Positions 22,813-31,614 of a stretch of 64,000 nt of DNA are shown here, piece by piece (positions within the stretch are counted from its first letter, which is position 1; the number at the start of each line of letters is the position of its first letter). The notes beneath the pieces are model-generated. The model was not told where the DNA came from. It saw only the letters and a program-made list of their open reading frames with translations, and made no database searches. Source of the stretch: Thermanaerothrix solaris. GTDB lineage: Bacteria; Chloroflexota; Anaerolineae; Anaerolineales; Anaerolineaceae. Location of the stretch: contig NZ_JAUHMF010000010.1 in NCBI RefSeq assembly GCF_032334255.1, forward strand, positions 1-64,000, in the 5' to 3' direction. Made by a program: the position numbers and the translations under genes.

Positions 22813-24063
22813 ATGCACAGTACAGAATGCATCGTGATCAAGGTCGTGCAGCCCAACAAGCGCAAAGCTGACTGGCTGGATGCGATGGCGGTTCGGTTCA
22901 GCCAGGCCGTGCAGATTGGTCTTGACGCGGCGCAAGCAGAACGCACCAGCAGTCGAGCCAAACTGCACCGTGTGGTCTATCATCAGGCCCGCGCCAAATT
23001 CGGCTTGCCAGCCGACTATGCTCGCATGGCCGTCAACGCCGCTGTATCGCTGGCCCGTTCCTACTACGGCTTGCGCAAGGCCAAACAGCGTCCCTCCTTT
23101 CCCAAGGTGAATGGCAGTCAGGGTATTGGCCTGGGTGTGAACGCCTATGCCGTCGTGCAGGACGGCAGGCGCTTCGTCCTGCGCGTTTCTACGGGCGCTC
23201 GCGGCCAGTACCTCTGGTTGCCCTTGTGCGTGCCCGCTCGCTATCGGGATCGCATCGCTTCGGTGTACGGTGACGCCAGGCTGTTCAAGCGACGCGGTCA
23301 GTGGTACGTGATGTTGCCCGTCCGCCAGCCCCAAACGCCCGTCGGATGTTCCGATGAACCTGCGTTCATTGGCGTTGATTTGGGCGTGGCGCGACACGCA
23401 ACGGTCGTGACCCCTGACCGCACGGTGTTCTTTGACGGCAAGGAAGCCCGCCGCAGGCGGGAGCACTTCGCAGACCTGAGACGGCGCTACCAGCGTCACC
23501 GCCGGACAGATCGGGTGAAGGAACAAAAGGGCAAGGAGTCGCGATGGATGGATGACCTGAATCACAAGATCAGCCGACGGATTGTAGACCTTGCCGCGCG
23601 GTACCCGAATCCGGTGATTGTTCTGGAGCGGCTGGATGGCATTCGTTACCGCACACACGGGTCGAAGTGCTTCAACCGCATGATGGCGAGTTGGGCATTC
23701 CGCGATCTGGTGGATAAGATCAAATACAAGGCTGCGCGGAGCGGCATCCCCGTTATCTTCGTTGACCCGCGCAAAACCAGCCAGACCTGCTCCCGGTGTG
23801 GGCACGTCAGTCGCTCCAACCGACCCGAGCAAGCCACGTTCCGATGTATCGCCTGCGGCTACAGCACGAACGCCGACAGGAACGCCGCGCGCAACATCGC
23901 TGCGGCAGGAGCATGTCTCCTGTCGCAAGGGCGGCCTGACACCGCCCGGCCTGATGGCCAGACTGGGGACGTTAGTCCCCGGCCCGATGGAGTACAGGGA
24001 TGTGCTTCGGTGCATTCAGACTCCAACCTCGCAAGTTCCATGTTGGAACCCCACAGGCTTTAG
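22813..24063 (+). CDS. tnpB: TnpB RNA-guided nuclease (second copy)
   Basis: 416 aa, only distantly related to the copy at 15039-16142. RuvC motifs DLGVARHATVV, VLERLDGIRYR and NADRNAARN are intact, with zinc finger CSRCG...CIACGYS. A ~55-residue C-terminal extension after NIAAAGACLL is low complexity and is where the coding sequence overlaps the right-end/omega RNA region. Confidence 0.92.
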   Translation: MHSTECIVIKVVQPNKRKADWLDAMAVRFSQAVQIGLDAAQAERTSSRAKLHRVVYHQARAKFGLPADYARMAVNAAVSLARSYYGLRKAKQRPSFPKVNGSQGIGLGVNAYAVVQDGRRFVLRVSTGARGQYLWLPLCVPARYRDRIASVYGDARLFKRRGQWYVMLPVRQPQTPVGCSDEPAFIGVDLGVARHATVVTPDRTVFFDGKEARRRREHFADLRRRYQRHRRTDRVKEQKGKESRWMDDLNHKISRRIVDLAARYPNPVIVLERLDGIRYRTHGSKCFNRMMASWAFRDLVDKIKYKAARSGIPVIFVDPRKTSQTCSRCGHVSRSNRPEQATFRCIACGYSTNADRNAARNIAAAGACLLSQGRPDTARPDGQTGDVSPRPDGVQGCASVHSDSNLASSMLEPHRL

Positions 24064-24177
24064 CCGTGGGAGGATGTCAGGATATACAGTCAAAAACAAA
24101 TCATTATCCACCATTTTCGCCTCCCGTTTGGATTATGTGTGAGAACGGCTTTTTCGTAAACGAGCAGCCCCTTACGC

Positions 24178-24519
24178 TCAGAGACGAATCCCAATCTCGT
24201 CCGGCCTGAATTCTGCCGAAGCATACTGACGTCCTTCGGCGTCGTAGTACACCACACGCCAGGCCCGGGACGCCACCTCAAACTCAACCACATCCTTCGT
24301 CACCGCCGGCGGCGCACACGGCTCTATGTTTTCAAATCCATGCGCGTCACCCGGCTCGAACACATTGGCCATCGTTCGCACCAGGACCGCGTTATCCGAT
24401 TGGCCAACGTAAACATATGCATCCAGCAAACGCCGGATCAGCGTCTCTGCGATAGCCACCTCTGCCACCAGCAGGTCTTCGTTGGTGTAGTTGGCCAGCA
24501 GAAATCGATAACCGCTCAT
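24178..24519 (-). CDS. 113-aa unknown
   Basis: ATG chosen at 24519 (GGGGG-type site upstream). Starts MSGYRFLLANYTNEDLLVAEVAIAETLIRRLL; soluble alpha/beta protein. Last gene of the minus-strand run 29.5-24.2 kb. No family recognised. Confidence 0.5.
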   Translation of the reverse strand: MSGYRFLLANYTNEDLLVAEVAIAETLIRRLLDAYVYVGQSDNAVLVRTMANVFEPGDAHGFENIEPCAPPAVTKDVVEFEVASRAWRVVYYDAEGRQYASAEFRPDEIGIRL

Positions 24520-24529
24520 ATTCACCCCC

Positions 24530-24922
24530 CTAAAATTTCGTCCGGATTTGCTGATTGTGTTCAAACGGGTTGAAGTCCAGCGGCTTCTGTTCGTACCAGC
24601 CTTGCGTCATCCCAAGCCACGCCTCCGGCGCAAGATTCTCCAGGCGTCGCAGGCCTTCCTGCGCCTCCTCACGCGTCAGGTACGGTCCCGATACGTAGCC
24701 GTATCGGTCAAATGTCCACCACAACCCACCGCCAAGCATACCCTGCTCATCTGGCGTCAGTTCCCGATACGTCCCGTCCCACGTTTTCACCGCAAGCGTG
24801 AAGGCTTCGGCCCCAATATCAAACAGATACACCAATTGTCCATCAGATACTGTCGTCAACACGTCCTCGTGAACACTGCTTCGCAGGCGACCTTGATCCA
24901 GGAATTCGCTTAACGGCATCAT
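24530..24922 (-). CDS. 130-aa unknown
   Basis: AGGAGG lies 10 bases upstream of ATG 24922, inside the end of the upstream TM-peptide gene. Acidic soluble protein (MMPLSEFLDQGRLRSSVHEDV..., GGGLWWTFDRYGYVSGPYLTREEA). Function unknown. Confidence 0.55.
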   Translation of the reverse strand: MMPLSEFLDQGRLRSSVHEDVLTTVSDGQLVYLFDIGAEAFTLAVKTWDGTYRELTPDEQGMLGGGLWWTFDRYGYVSGPYLTREEAQEGLRRLENLAPEAWLGMTQGWYEQKPLDFNPFEHNQQIRTKF

Positions 24923-24929
24923 AACAGTT

Positions 24930-25100
24930 TCACCTCCTCTTGATTTTAGCAATCCCACGGGCCAAACCGACGGCTGCAACGGCCAGGCCCCAAAACGCCA
25001 GAAATCCACCCCGCCCCGGAAAGGCTCGGTTCAGGTAAAAGCCCAAGACAACCAGGCCGAACGCCAGGATCAGCCACCCGATAACCCTGACCGACTTCAC
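24930..25100 (-). CDS. 56-aa two-TM protein
   Basis: GTG start overlaps the preceding stop (GTGA). Two hydrophobic helices (GWLILAFGLVVLGFYL; FLAFWGLAVAAVGLA) and a basic tail KIKRR. Its final codons contain the binding site of the next gene. Function unknown. Confidence 0.55.
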   Translation of the reverse strand: MKSVRVIGWLILAFGLVVLGFYLNRAFPGRGGFLAFWGLAVAAVGLARGIAKIKRR

Positions 25101-25447
25101 GCCAGCCTCTTGATCCAGGGCAGAAGATCACCACGGCTCTGAGAATCCCCCCACACCGAAAAGACCCCTTCCGGCGTGATCCGCAGGTGGCCACCGTGTT
25201 CGCCTTGAGGCGGGATATTGGCCACCGCCGCCGTGTCCTCTTCGATCAACGTCCACAGCGCCTCGTCGGCGTCGTCCACCTGGTACACATCGGCCTGATA
25301 AATCACGCCGTGGCCGGAAGTGCCGAAATGCACCTGGGCGTAGAGGCGTTTGATCTCTTCGACTTGGTCGGGGCGCAGATCTATCATGTGAATCGTGCTC
25401 ATCTGAGGTTCGTTGTAGATTGACGCATCGGCGACGATAACCGGCAT
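25097..25447 (-). CDS. 116-aa unknown
   Basis: Acidic soluble protein starting MPVIVADASIYNEPQMSTIHMIDLRPDQVEEIKRL; AAGGAGG is upstream. It lies between the NERD gene and the two-TM peptide with overlaps. Function unknown. Confidence 0.55.
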   Translation of the reverse strand: MPVIVADASIYNEPQMSTIHMIDLRPDQVEEIKRLYAQVHFGTSGHGVIYQADVYQVDDADEALWTLIEEDTAAVANIPPQGEHGGHLRITPEGVFSVWGDSQSRGDLLPWIKRLA

Positions 25448-25459
25448 TGTTCCTCCTTT

Positions 25460-26200
25460 CTAGGCTGTACCGGAGATATAATCCTCGTCCCCCTCGAAGG
25501 ACGCCCGCAGGACCTCCCGCTTCTCCCACGCTGCGGCGGCGTTCTGTCCTCCGCCCTGGGCGATGATGTCGGGGAGAAAACGCACGTTCACCACCCTCAC
25601 CCCCTTGATCCGATAAGGTCGGGGCACAAAGGCGTGGGTGAAGACGATCAGGGCATTGACCCATACCTCGACCCCGATGAGTTTGCGCAGGTGGTTTTTG
25701 AGCCAGTAGGCGTTGCCCAGGGCCTGGGCGATAAAGTCCTTCTCAGGGGGCTTGCCGTTGAGAAGCAAGCGCTCGCCGGCGACCTCAACCCGCCCGTGGT
25801 GCGATTTGGTTTCCAGGACGAAAACGCCGTGCGGGGTGAGCACCACATGATCAATGTTGCCGTGACCGGTGGCCACATCGTGGAAGATGAGCATTGGCTG
25901 TTGGGCAGCCAGGCGTTCGAGGACGCGGCTCACGTCCTCCTCGGCCCTTGCGCCGCGCTCGGCCTGGCGCGCCCGCTTGAGTTGGCGGTCGATCCCTTCC
26001 CCGGCGACGTTCCCGATCAGCCGGGTCAGGAGCAGCAGGGCCAGAAAGCCCGGCAGGCCGATAGCGGCCACCAGCCGGGTGTCCAGCGAGATTGCAAGAA
26101 TTCCCACGGCGACCAGCAGTCCCAAAAGCAGAAACCACGTGGCCGTGCGGCGTCGTGAAGCGGCCATTTGGCGAGTAGAGGCTCCGGCCCGGCGTCCCAC
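25460..26200 (-). CDS. NERD-domain membrane nuclease-like protein
   Basis: 246 aa. Two TM helices (residues ~20-58), then a coiled segment and a NERD (nuclease-related) domain: GNIDHVVLTPHGVFVLETKSHHGRV supplies the D...E-x-K active-site pattern. NERD proteins are predicted nucleases or DNA-processing factors found on plasmids. A second NERD protein with different architecture is at 45170-46132 in the second T4SS operon. Confidence 0.8.
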   Translation of the reverse strand: MGRRAGASTRQMAASRRRTATWFLLLGLLVAVGILAISLDTRLVAAIGLPGFLALLLLTRLIGNVAGEGIDRQLKRARQAERGARAEEDVSRVLERLAAQQPMLIFHDVATGHGNIDHVVLTPHGVFVLETKSHHGRVEVAGERLLLNGKPPEKDFIAQALGNAYWLKNHLRKLIGVEVWVNALIVFTHAFVPRPYRIKGVRVVNVRFLPDIIAQGGGQNAAAAWEKREVLRASFEGDEDYISGTA

Positions 26201-26211
26201 GTTCGACCTCC

Positions 26212-26436
26212 TTACACCAACGGCGGCAGGCCTGCTTCCCGACGAACTTCAAACAAGGCCTCCACATCCCCGGACGCCGCGGCTTCCAGTGTGTTGAGAT
26301 CGTAGGTGCGGTTCATCAGCCACTCGTCCAGGCGGTGGACGTCCGGCCCTTCCTCAGCGATGCCAAGCCGGTACTGCTCTGCCCACAGGCTCAAGGCCAA
26401 TTCAATCGCTTTTTCGGTTAAGACGCGTTTGCTCAT
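26212..26436 (-). CDS. 74-aa unknown
   Basis: MSKRVLTEKAIELALSLWAEQYRLGIAEEGPDVHRL..., helical and acidic. It overlaps the end of the zinc-ribbon gene by 35 bases and ends 12 bases before the NERD start. Function unknown. Confidence 0.5.
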   Translation of the reverse strand: MSKRVLTEKAIELALSLWAEQYRLGIAEEGPDVHRLDEWLMNRTYDLNTLEAAASGDVEALFEVRREAGLPPLV

Positions 26437-26695
26437 AATGGCTCCAAAAGCCCTCAAACGCAGGACTGGGGATATACCACATTGAACCGCAAGTGAAGCA
26501 CTCGAAAGTTGCGCCGTAGGGGGATATTCCGATAAAATCCCTCTCGCCGCAAGTCGGACAAGGCGGGTGGGTAATGTCGCCCCGGACGGCGCAGAACACC
26601 CTTTGGCCGGAATACTCCTGATAGGCACACAACTTTTGTGGAAACGCCGAACACACAAGGTTATATCCGCCGGTTACGAACGGACACCGGAGCAT
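26402..26695 (-). CDS. 97-aa zinc-ribbon protein
   Basis: ATG 26695 with GGGAGAGG upstream. Four conserved-looking cysteines as CPTCG and CFTCG 20 residues apart make a zinc ribbon; three further Cys occur earlier (LVCSAF, KLCAYQ, VFCAVR). Function unknown. Confidence 0.6.
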   Translation of the reverse strand: MLRCPFVTGGYNLVCSAFPQKLCAYQEYSGQRVFCAVRGDITHPPCPTCGERDFIGISPYGATFECFTCGSMWYIPSPAFEGFWSHYEQTRLNRKSD

Positions 26696-26706
26696 GGCCT
26701 CTCTCC

Positions 26707-27090
26707 CTAGAACGGCCACGAGGAGCGTTTGCGCTTTTGCTCTTCCTGCTGGTACCACCACCAGTCCCAGTCGGCCAACCAACGGCGGTATGCGGCGGCT
26801 TGGCGTTCTTGCTCTTCCTCTTCCATCTGTCGGGAGTACTCTTCCCACTTCTCGTCGTATCGTGGCATCCATTCCGGCCACCAATCGGGGTCGCCGGGGC
26901 CGCGCAGGCGCCACTTTTCGCCCGGCTTGACCCAATTCTTCAGACCCGTCCATTCTATCGGCGGTTGCGTTGGGTCATTGGGGGGTGCGGGCTGTGCCGG
27001 TTGTGCGGGTTGTGCGGGAGGTTGTTCCTGCTTTTCTTGCTTTTCCTGCTTGTTCTTACCGTCACCGAATAACCACTTCAAGAATCCCAT
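26707..27090 (-). CDS. 127-aa Trp-rich, low-complexity protein
   Basis: ATG 27090 with AAAGGAGG upstream. An N-terminal MGFLKWLFGDGKNKQEKQEKQEQ, a PAQPAQPAQPAPP linker and a very Trp/Glu-rich C-terminus (ADWDWWWYQQEEQKRKRSSW). Composition suggests a membrane-surface or protein-binding scaffold. No family recognised. Confidence 0.6.
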   Translation of the reverse strand: MGFLKWLFGDGKNKQEKQEKQEQPPAQPAQPAQPAPPNDPTQPPIEWTGLKNWVKPGEKWRLRGPGDPDWWPEWMPRYDEKWEEYSRQMEEEEQERQAAAYRRWLADWDWWWYQQEEQKRKRSSWPF

Positions 27091-27139
27091 GTGCGTCGTT
27101 CCTCCTTTCGTTGTTGGGATTATTCCACCCAGTAGCGGA

Positions 27140-27340
27140 TCACTCTGGGGTGCTGGTTGAGGAAAAGTTCCTGTGCGGCCGTGGTATCCTCGGCCTCGCC
27201 AGGTCGATTTCGATCCGATCTTCGGTTTCCTCCCAGGATTCAAAGTCGATATACTGATCGGGGTGGTACGGGAAACCGCGCAGTCCCGGATCGGTCGGAT
27301 CATCCGTGTGCTTCATGAGAACGATCAGTTTCTTACCCAT
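27140..27340 (-). CDS. 66-aa unknown
   Basis: MGKKLIVLMKHTDDPTDPGLRG..., with GGAGG five bases upstream; overlaps the preceding gene's stop. Function unknown. Confidence 0.5.
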   Translation of the reverse strand: MGKKLIVLMKHTDDPTDPGLRGFPYHPDQYIDFESWEETEDRIEIDLARPRIPRPHRNFSSTSTPE

Positions 27341-27608
27341 GCGGTCCTCCAACGGTTACCGTCCAATGTCCGTCGCGTTCGAACGTAAGTTTCACCGAGC
27401 GCGCCGGCGAGAGCAAAAAAGCCACGTCACGTGGGCTGTCGGGGTCGGAAAACGGCCCGTCCGGCGTAACGGCAGGCAGGCTGAGGATAAACTCGCAGAG
27501 TTCGAGTTCGGGGGCCTGCGCAAAGGCTTCCCGGGCCAGTTGTTCGAAGCGCCGGAAGTGGTTCTGGTTGAGGTAGAAATGTGTATCGCCGTCGGTGATT
27601 TTGATCAC
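27333..27608 (-). CDS. 91-aa unknown
   Basis: GTG start overlapping the NYN stop (GTGA) with AAGGAG upstream. Alpha/beta composition (VIKITDGDTHFYLNQNHFRRFEQLAREAF). Likely cotranslated with the NYN protein. Function unknown. Confidence 0.55.
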   Translation of the reverse strand: MIKITDGDTHFYLNQNHFRRFEQLAREAFAQAPELELCEFILSLPAVTPDGPFSDPDSPRDVAFLLSPARSVKLTFERDGHWTVTVGGPHG

Positions 27609-28936
27609 AGTAATTCTCCTTGGAGCACGACATCCCATTCCGGCAGCCACAGACCGGCCGGTTTGAAGAGGTTTTTGATCTCGCCCCGGAGCCACTTATC
27701 GCCCACCTGCACCCAGCGGTCGATATTGGCCAGGCGGATCAGGTGGAGGTACTCCTTGACGGCGGTTTTGTCCCAGGGCAAGCCCTTAGCGGCGTAGATG
27801 CGCACGGCGTTGACGATGCGGTTGGTGAATTCCCGAGGGGGCATCCAGCGGTCGTTGTGGTGCGGCTCGGAGGTCTTGTAATCCACCAGATCGAGCCAGG
27901 CGGTCATTTGGGCGACCTCATCGGGGGGCATGGCAAGCAGTTGATCGACGATGGCATCGGCGCGTTCGGGCATCATCAGCATGGCGAGGGTGTCTCGGGC
28001 GGCGGCTTCGAGGTTGACCTCGACCATGCGTTCGGGCTTTTTGCCGAAGGGGTAGACGTAGTAGGCGCTTCCGACCAGGCCCAAGCCGAAGCGGGGGAAA
28101 TCGAGGATGGCCATGCAGGTTGCCAGGGTGAACATGGCGTTGGCCCCGGGTAGGGAATCGGGCCGGGGAAGTTGGCCGCTGGCCCGCAGTTCGTCCAGGA
28201 AGTGAGCGAGTTGTTTCGGAGCGGTGGTATACTCCGAGGCTTTGACCAGCAGGCGGTCGAGGGTCAGCAGGAGGGAAGCGTGGGCGGGCTGGATGGTGGG
28301 TTGGCGGGCGGTGAACTCGGCGATGGCCTCGACGAGGTTCCGGTTGGTAAGACGGGTGATGAAGGGTGGCAGCCGTAGGAGTTGTTGTTCGAGCGAGGGT
28401 ACCTCTTGAGGTTCAGCGGGCACGGCGGGGGCAGGTTGATCTACGTAAGATTGTTCCTCGATCAAGCCGGGGATTTGGGTAGCCTCGATGAAGCGGTGGC
28501 AGGCGCGCACCAGGTCGCGGCTGGCGACGTTGGGGAAGCTGACCACCCAGACGATCTTGCCGGCGGCGTCGAGGTATCGGACCAGGGGGACGAAATCGCC
28601 GTCGCCGCTCATCAGGATGACCAGGTCGAGGGCGTTGGCGACCTTGGCCACCTCGAGGGTAAGGACAATATCGGTGCGATCCTTGGCCTTGCCGTTGGCG
28701 GCGATTCTGCCGTCCTCGACGGAGATGACGCGGAAGCCGAGGTTGGCCATAGCCTGGAGGAAGCGGCTTTCGGCGTTCGCGTCGGTGCCTGGGGTACGGA
28801 AGATGACCTTGGTGAGGATGTGGCCGAATTGGCCGAAGTAGTGATCGAGGGCGGCGTAGTTGACGAAGGGGCGGCTGTAGATGCTGTAGGCGGAGGTCAT
28901 GAAGTTTTGGGCGTCGATAAAGATGCCGATATTCAT
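27605..28936 (-). CDS. NYN-domain (PIN-like) putative RNase
   Basis: 443 aa. Residues 1-150 are a NYN domain with the acidic set FIDAQN, D in KAKDRTDIVL and the SGDGDF motif, as in LabA-type proteins. The remainder is helical and may hold a LOTUS-like or regulatory region; not recognised. GGAGG precedes the start, and the motif ATTATGCGACA lies in its promoter at 28993. NYN proteins are metal-dependent RNases or DNases; on a mobile element it could serve RNA processing or defence. Confidence 0.8.
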   Translation of the reverse strand: MNIGIFIDAQNFMTSAYSIYSRPFVNYAALDHYFGQFGHILTKVIFRTPGTDANAESRFLQAMANLGFRVISVEDGRIAANGKAKDRTDIVLTLEVAKVANALDLVILMSGDGDFVPLVRYLDAAGKIVWVVSFPNVASRDLVRACHRFIEATQIPGLIEEQSYVDQPAPAVPAEPQEVPSLEQQLLRLPPFITRLTNRNLVEAIAEFTARQPTIQPAHASLLLTLDRLLVKASEYTTAPKQLAHFLDELRASGQLPRPDSLPGANAMFTLATCMAILDFPRFGLGLVGSAYYVYPFGKKPERMVEVNLEAAARDTLAMLMMPERADAIVDQLLAMPPDEVAQMTAWLDLVDYKTSEPHHNDRWMPPREFTNRIVNAVRIYAAKGLPWDKTAVKEYLHLIRLANIDRWVQVGDKWLRGEIKNLFKPAGLWLPEWDVVLQGELL

Positions 28937-28992
28937 AGGGTTGACGAATCACCTCCTTTCATATTGGAATCCTGCCCCCAATGTAGCATAAA

Positions 28993-29003
28993 ATTATGCG
29001 ACA
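28993..29003. promoter_or_regulatory. ATTATGCGACA motif upstream of NYN gene
   Basis: Same motif as the facing pair at 22278-22362; it lies immediately after a possible -35 TTGAAA on the minus strand. Confidence 0.5.
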
Positions 29004-29032
29004 TTTCAACCAAAAACAAACCGAAGACAAAA

Positions 29033-29206
29033 TTACTGCGTCTCCCCCTGCCCTTGTGGAGTGTTGTCGGTGTTGGTCTGAGCGGCGGCGGAGCGGCGCA
29101 GGCGTTCGAGTTGGTGCATGACTTCCTGACGTTCCTGTTCGAGGAAGTGCACCCAGGCAGCCAGGGCCTTGAGGGCGTCTTCGTAGTCGCGGTTGGGATC
29201 GGGCAT
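29033..29206 (-). CDS. 57-aa coiled-coil peptide
   Basis: GGAG lies 10 bases upstream of the ATG. One long amphipathic helix (DALKALAAWVHFLEQERQEVMHQLERLRRS) and a Thr/Gln tail. Function unknown. Confidence 0.5.
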   Translation of the reverse strand: MPDPNRDYEDALKALAAWVHFLEQERQEVMHQLERLRRSAAAQTNTDNTPQGQGETQ

Positions 29207-29221
29207 GGCGTTCTTCTCCGG

Positions 29222-29497
29222 TTATTGGGAGGGATATATTTTGACTACACGAAATACGTCGTTTTTGGCAGTCAGTGTCAAGTGGCCGGCCTGCAAGGCC
29301 AATTCCACGGCGTGGCGGGGGCTCTCTCCGGCGGGGATCAAAAACTGTGTCCAATCGAAATCGACCAGCGCGACTCCGCGAACCACACCCTTTTCAAGGA
29401 CCCCCGGATCCTCTTCCTCGGTTGTGCCAAAGTTCACCACCCATTTTTCGGGAGACCAGGGATAAACGGCATAAAACACAGGCTTTTTATCGGTCAC
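29222..29497 (-). CDS. 91-aa unknown following VirB4
   Basis: GTG overlaps the VirB4 stop (GTGA) with AAGGAGG upstream. Small beta-rich protein (VFYAVYPWSPEKWVVNFGTTEEEDPG). Same operon as the first T4SS set. Function unknown. Confidence 0.55.
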   Translation of the reverse strand: MTDKKPVFYAVYPWSPEKWVVNFGTTEEEDPGVLEKGVVRGVALVDFDWTQFLIPAGESPRHAVELALQAGHLTLTAKNDVFRVVKIYPSQ

Positions 29498-31614
29498 AAA
29501 GCCTCCTTGATTTCCTGTTGGATTTGTCGGATGAGTTCTCGAGCCCGCTGGCGATCCTGCAAACGCGAGGAGAACACCACCTCTTCCAAGCGGCTGGGCA
29601 GAACGGAGACCACCAGAAGATCGCCGTCGTAGAACGAGGCCACACATGTGCCCTGGGGTAAGAGGGGCAGATTCTGGACGAGCGTTTCGGGGAGAAGCGG
29701 AAAATGTTCCCGTACGGCTTCCAGTTCACTTTCCTTTTGGCGAAAGATCAGCACATTAGCGGCATTGGCCAGCATCGGAACACCGTGCCGCAGTCCCGCT
29801 TCGTCGGCCGGTCCCAAGAGGGAATGCAAGTCCTGATCGGCCACGATCATTCCCACCAGCGAAGAGCGGGCGGTCTTGAACATGCCGGAGACGAAGGCAG
29901 CGGCCTCGCGGTCGCGCATCAGGATTCCCATTTCGTCCACGAACATCAAGATCGGTGCTGTGTCGCCTTGTTCTCGTCGAGTGCGGATGGAGCGCTGAAT
30001 ACCGGCCAGGAGCACCAGCAAAAAGGCCGAGCGGAGGTTTCCCCCCAAACCCTGCATGGGGAGGCGGCTGATATCGTAGATGTTAACCACGGCATCCAGC
30101 GAGAGATCCAAATCCGTGGGTTTCCCGAACAACCCGGCGCGACTGCCGTACACGCAGGAACGCAGGCCAAGGGCAATGGCCTCCGCCGTTCCCCGCACGA
30201 CCGGGCCGTACTTTCCCTGAAGTTTTTCGACGTGCTGAAGCAGGTCCATCATCAGTGGATTGGTCTTCTGCTCGTATAAGGCGACGAGAGCCTCATCCAG
30301 GAGGGCCTGTTCGACGGGCTGATTGGAGTGAATTCCCAAAAGGCGCAGCATGGTGCGGGAGAATTCGACCTGGAGACCGAGTTCGTCGTAAACCCGTTCC
30401 AGGACGTTGACAGAAGCCCCCTGCTGTCCCAGGATGCCGTAACTGCGGATATGGTCATCGATGAAGTCCAGATGGATGTTACCCTGAGGGTCAACGATGA
30501 TCAATCGTGTTCCCATAAGAAGGTGGCGCATCATGAGCACGAGGGCGCTGAAGGTCTTGCCTGAACCGGTTTGCCCCAGGATGACGGTGTTGTAAGAAGC
30601 CGCCTTGTCGTCGAAAAGGTCGATCACCACAGGTGCCTGGTTGCGATCCACACCCAGGAGCACCCCGTCGGTGCGGGTGCGACGGCGGTAGGAGAGCAGG
30701 GAAGAACTCAGGAGGGCAGCCCCGGTTGTGGCTACCAGTGTGCCGTCGTTATCCTCGGTCATTTGCCCTGAAGGGGAGAAAAGTTGAGGCACGATGTCCG
30801 CCGCGCCGTAATAGCGCTCCAGGCGCAAGGGCGTTGATGCGCGCACCACCTCCACCAGACGATGGAGTTCGGAAGGTGTCGGTGCGCCTACCAAGACATA
30901 GAGATTGATGGTATGGAGGGCTTCGCCGCGACGGATCAATCCTTGCAGTCCCCACAGGGTTTCTGCGGCGTCTTGGGTCTCGTGGCCCCCCTCCCCCGCC
31001 CTGGAATGGGACGTGACCAGCATCGAGCGCTTAATCTGGAAAAGGCGTGTGGTTTCCATGGCTGAAAGGGTATGGACTTGCAGGCCGACCCACACAGGGG
31101 CGTCCAGGGCAAGGATGCCGTGCAGGATCTGAGGGTAAATGGTCACGCCGTACTGGTTGAAGCGACTGCGCAGGAGGGCAAAATACAGACCGTTATCCCC
31201 TTCCAGATATTCCCAACGTGAGACGGCCGTGGCGAACGGCCGTTTCAGTTCGTGGTCCAGCGGAGCAACGGGGATGCCGTTGACCTCGATGATGTCCCTG
31301 ATAATGGATGGGTCAACGGTAGGGTCGATCATCAGGTACAGGCGGACGAAGCGCACATCGGAGGCGATGTCGGAGAGGTGTTGTTCATAGGCGATGCGGT
31401 AGGCCATGACACCCGGCGGAAGGTAGTGATCCGGGGTAACCACCCGATGGAAGCCGTCCATGATGGTTTGGCGATCCAGGTGGTCGGTTACGGCCAGGAG
31501 GCGCATAGAGCCGTTTGAGGTCAGCCTTGGCAGGGAAGCCAGGAGGTCAGACAGGGCGTAGAAGCGCTGTGGTGATGCGACCAGATGATCGAAGGTGCCG
31601 AGCGAAAAGATCAT
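29494..31614 (-). CDS. virB4: VirB4/TraC-type conjugation ATPase (set 1)
   Basis: 706 aa. N-terminal membrane-associated half, then a HerA-like ATPase: Walker A GQTGSGKT at ~345, RLIIVDPQGN, Walker B APILMFVDEMG at ~555, and MIVADQDLHSL sensor-like region. VirB4 energises pilus biogenesis and transfer in T4SS. Clearly different from the second VirB4 at 46431-48179. Its start overlaps the VirB3/PrgI-like gene by four bases. Confidence 0.9.
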   Translation of the reverse strand: MIFSLGTFDHLVASPQRFYALSDLLASLPRLTSNGSMRLLAVTDHLDRQTIMDGFHRVVTPDHYLPPGVMAYRIAYEQHLSDIASDVRFVRLYLMIDPTVDPSIIRDIIEVNGIPVAPLDHELKRPFATAVSRWEYLEGDNGLYFALLRSRFNQYGVTIYPQILHGILALDAPVWVGLQVHTLSAMETTRLFQIKRSMLVTSHSRAGEGGHETQDAAETLWGLQGLIRRGEALHTINLYVLVGAPTPSELHRLVEVVRASTPLRLERYYGAADIVPQLFSPSGQMTEDNDGTLVATTGAALLSSSLLSYRRRTRTDGVLLGVDRNQAPVVIDLFDDKAASYNTVILGQTGSGKTFSALVLMMRHLLMGTRLIIVDPQGNIHLDFIDDHIRSYGILGQQGASVNVLERVYDELGLQVEFSRTMLRLLGIHSNQPVEQALLDEALVALYEQKTNPLMMDLLQHVEKLQGKYGPVVRGTAEAIALGLRSCVYGSRAGLFGKPTDLDLSLDAVVNIYDISRLPMQGLGGNLRSAFLLVLLAGIQRSIRTRREQGDTAPILMFVDEMGILMRDREAAAFVSGMFKTARSSLVGMIVADQDLHSLLGPADEAGLRHGVPMLANAANVLIFRQKESELEAVREHFPLLPETLVQNLPLLPQGTCVASFYDGDLLVVSVLPSRLEEVVFSSRLQDRQRARELIRQIQQEIKEAL

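Larger units (their letters stand above)
22749..24080 (+). mobile_element. Second tnpB-only IS200/IS605-type element
   Basis: Left-end hairpin AAGCG..CGC-TTTA-GCG..CGCTT (22749-22779), tnpB, then right-end hairpins GTTCCA-TGT-TGGAAC (24035-24049) and CCCAC..GGC-TTTA-GCC..GTGGG (24050-24070). No tnpA. A TCAATATTGA palindrome (22781-22790) lies at the same place as TTCAATATATTGAA in element 1. Confidence 0.65.
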
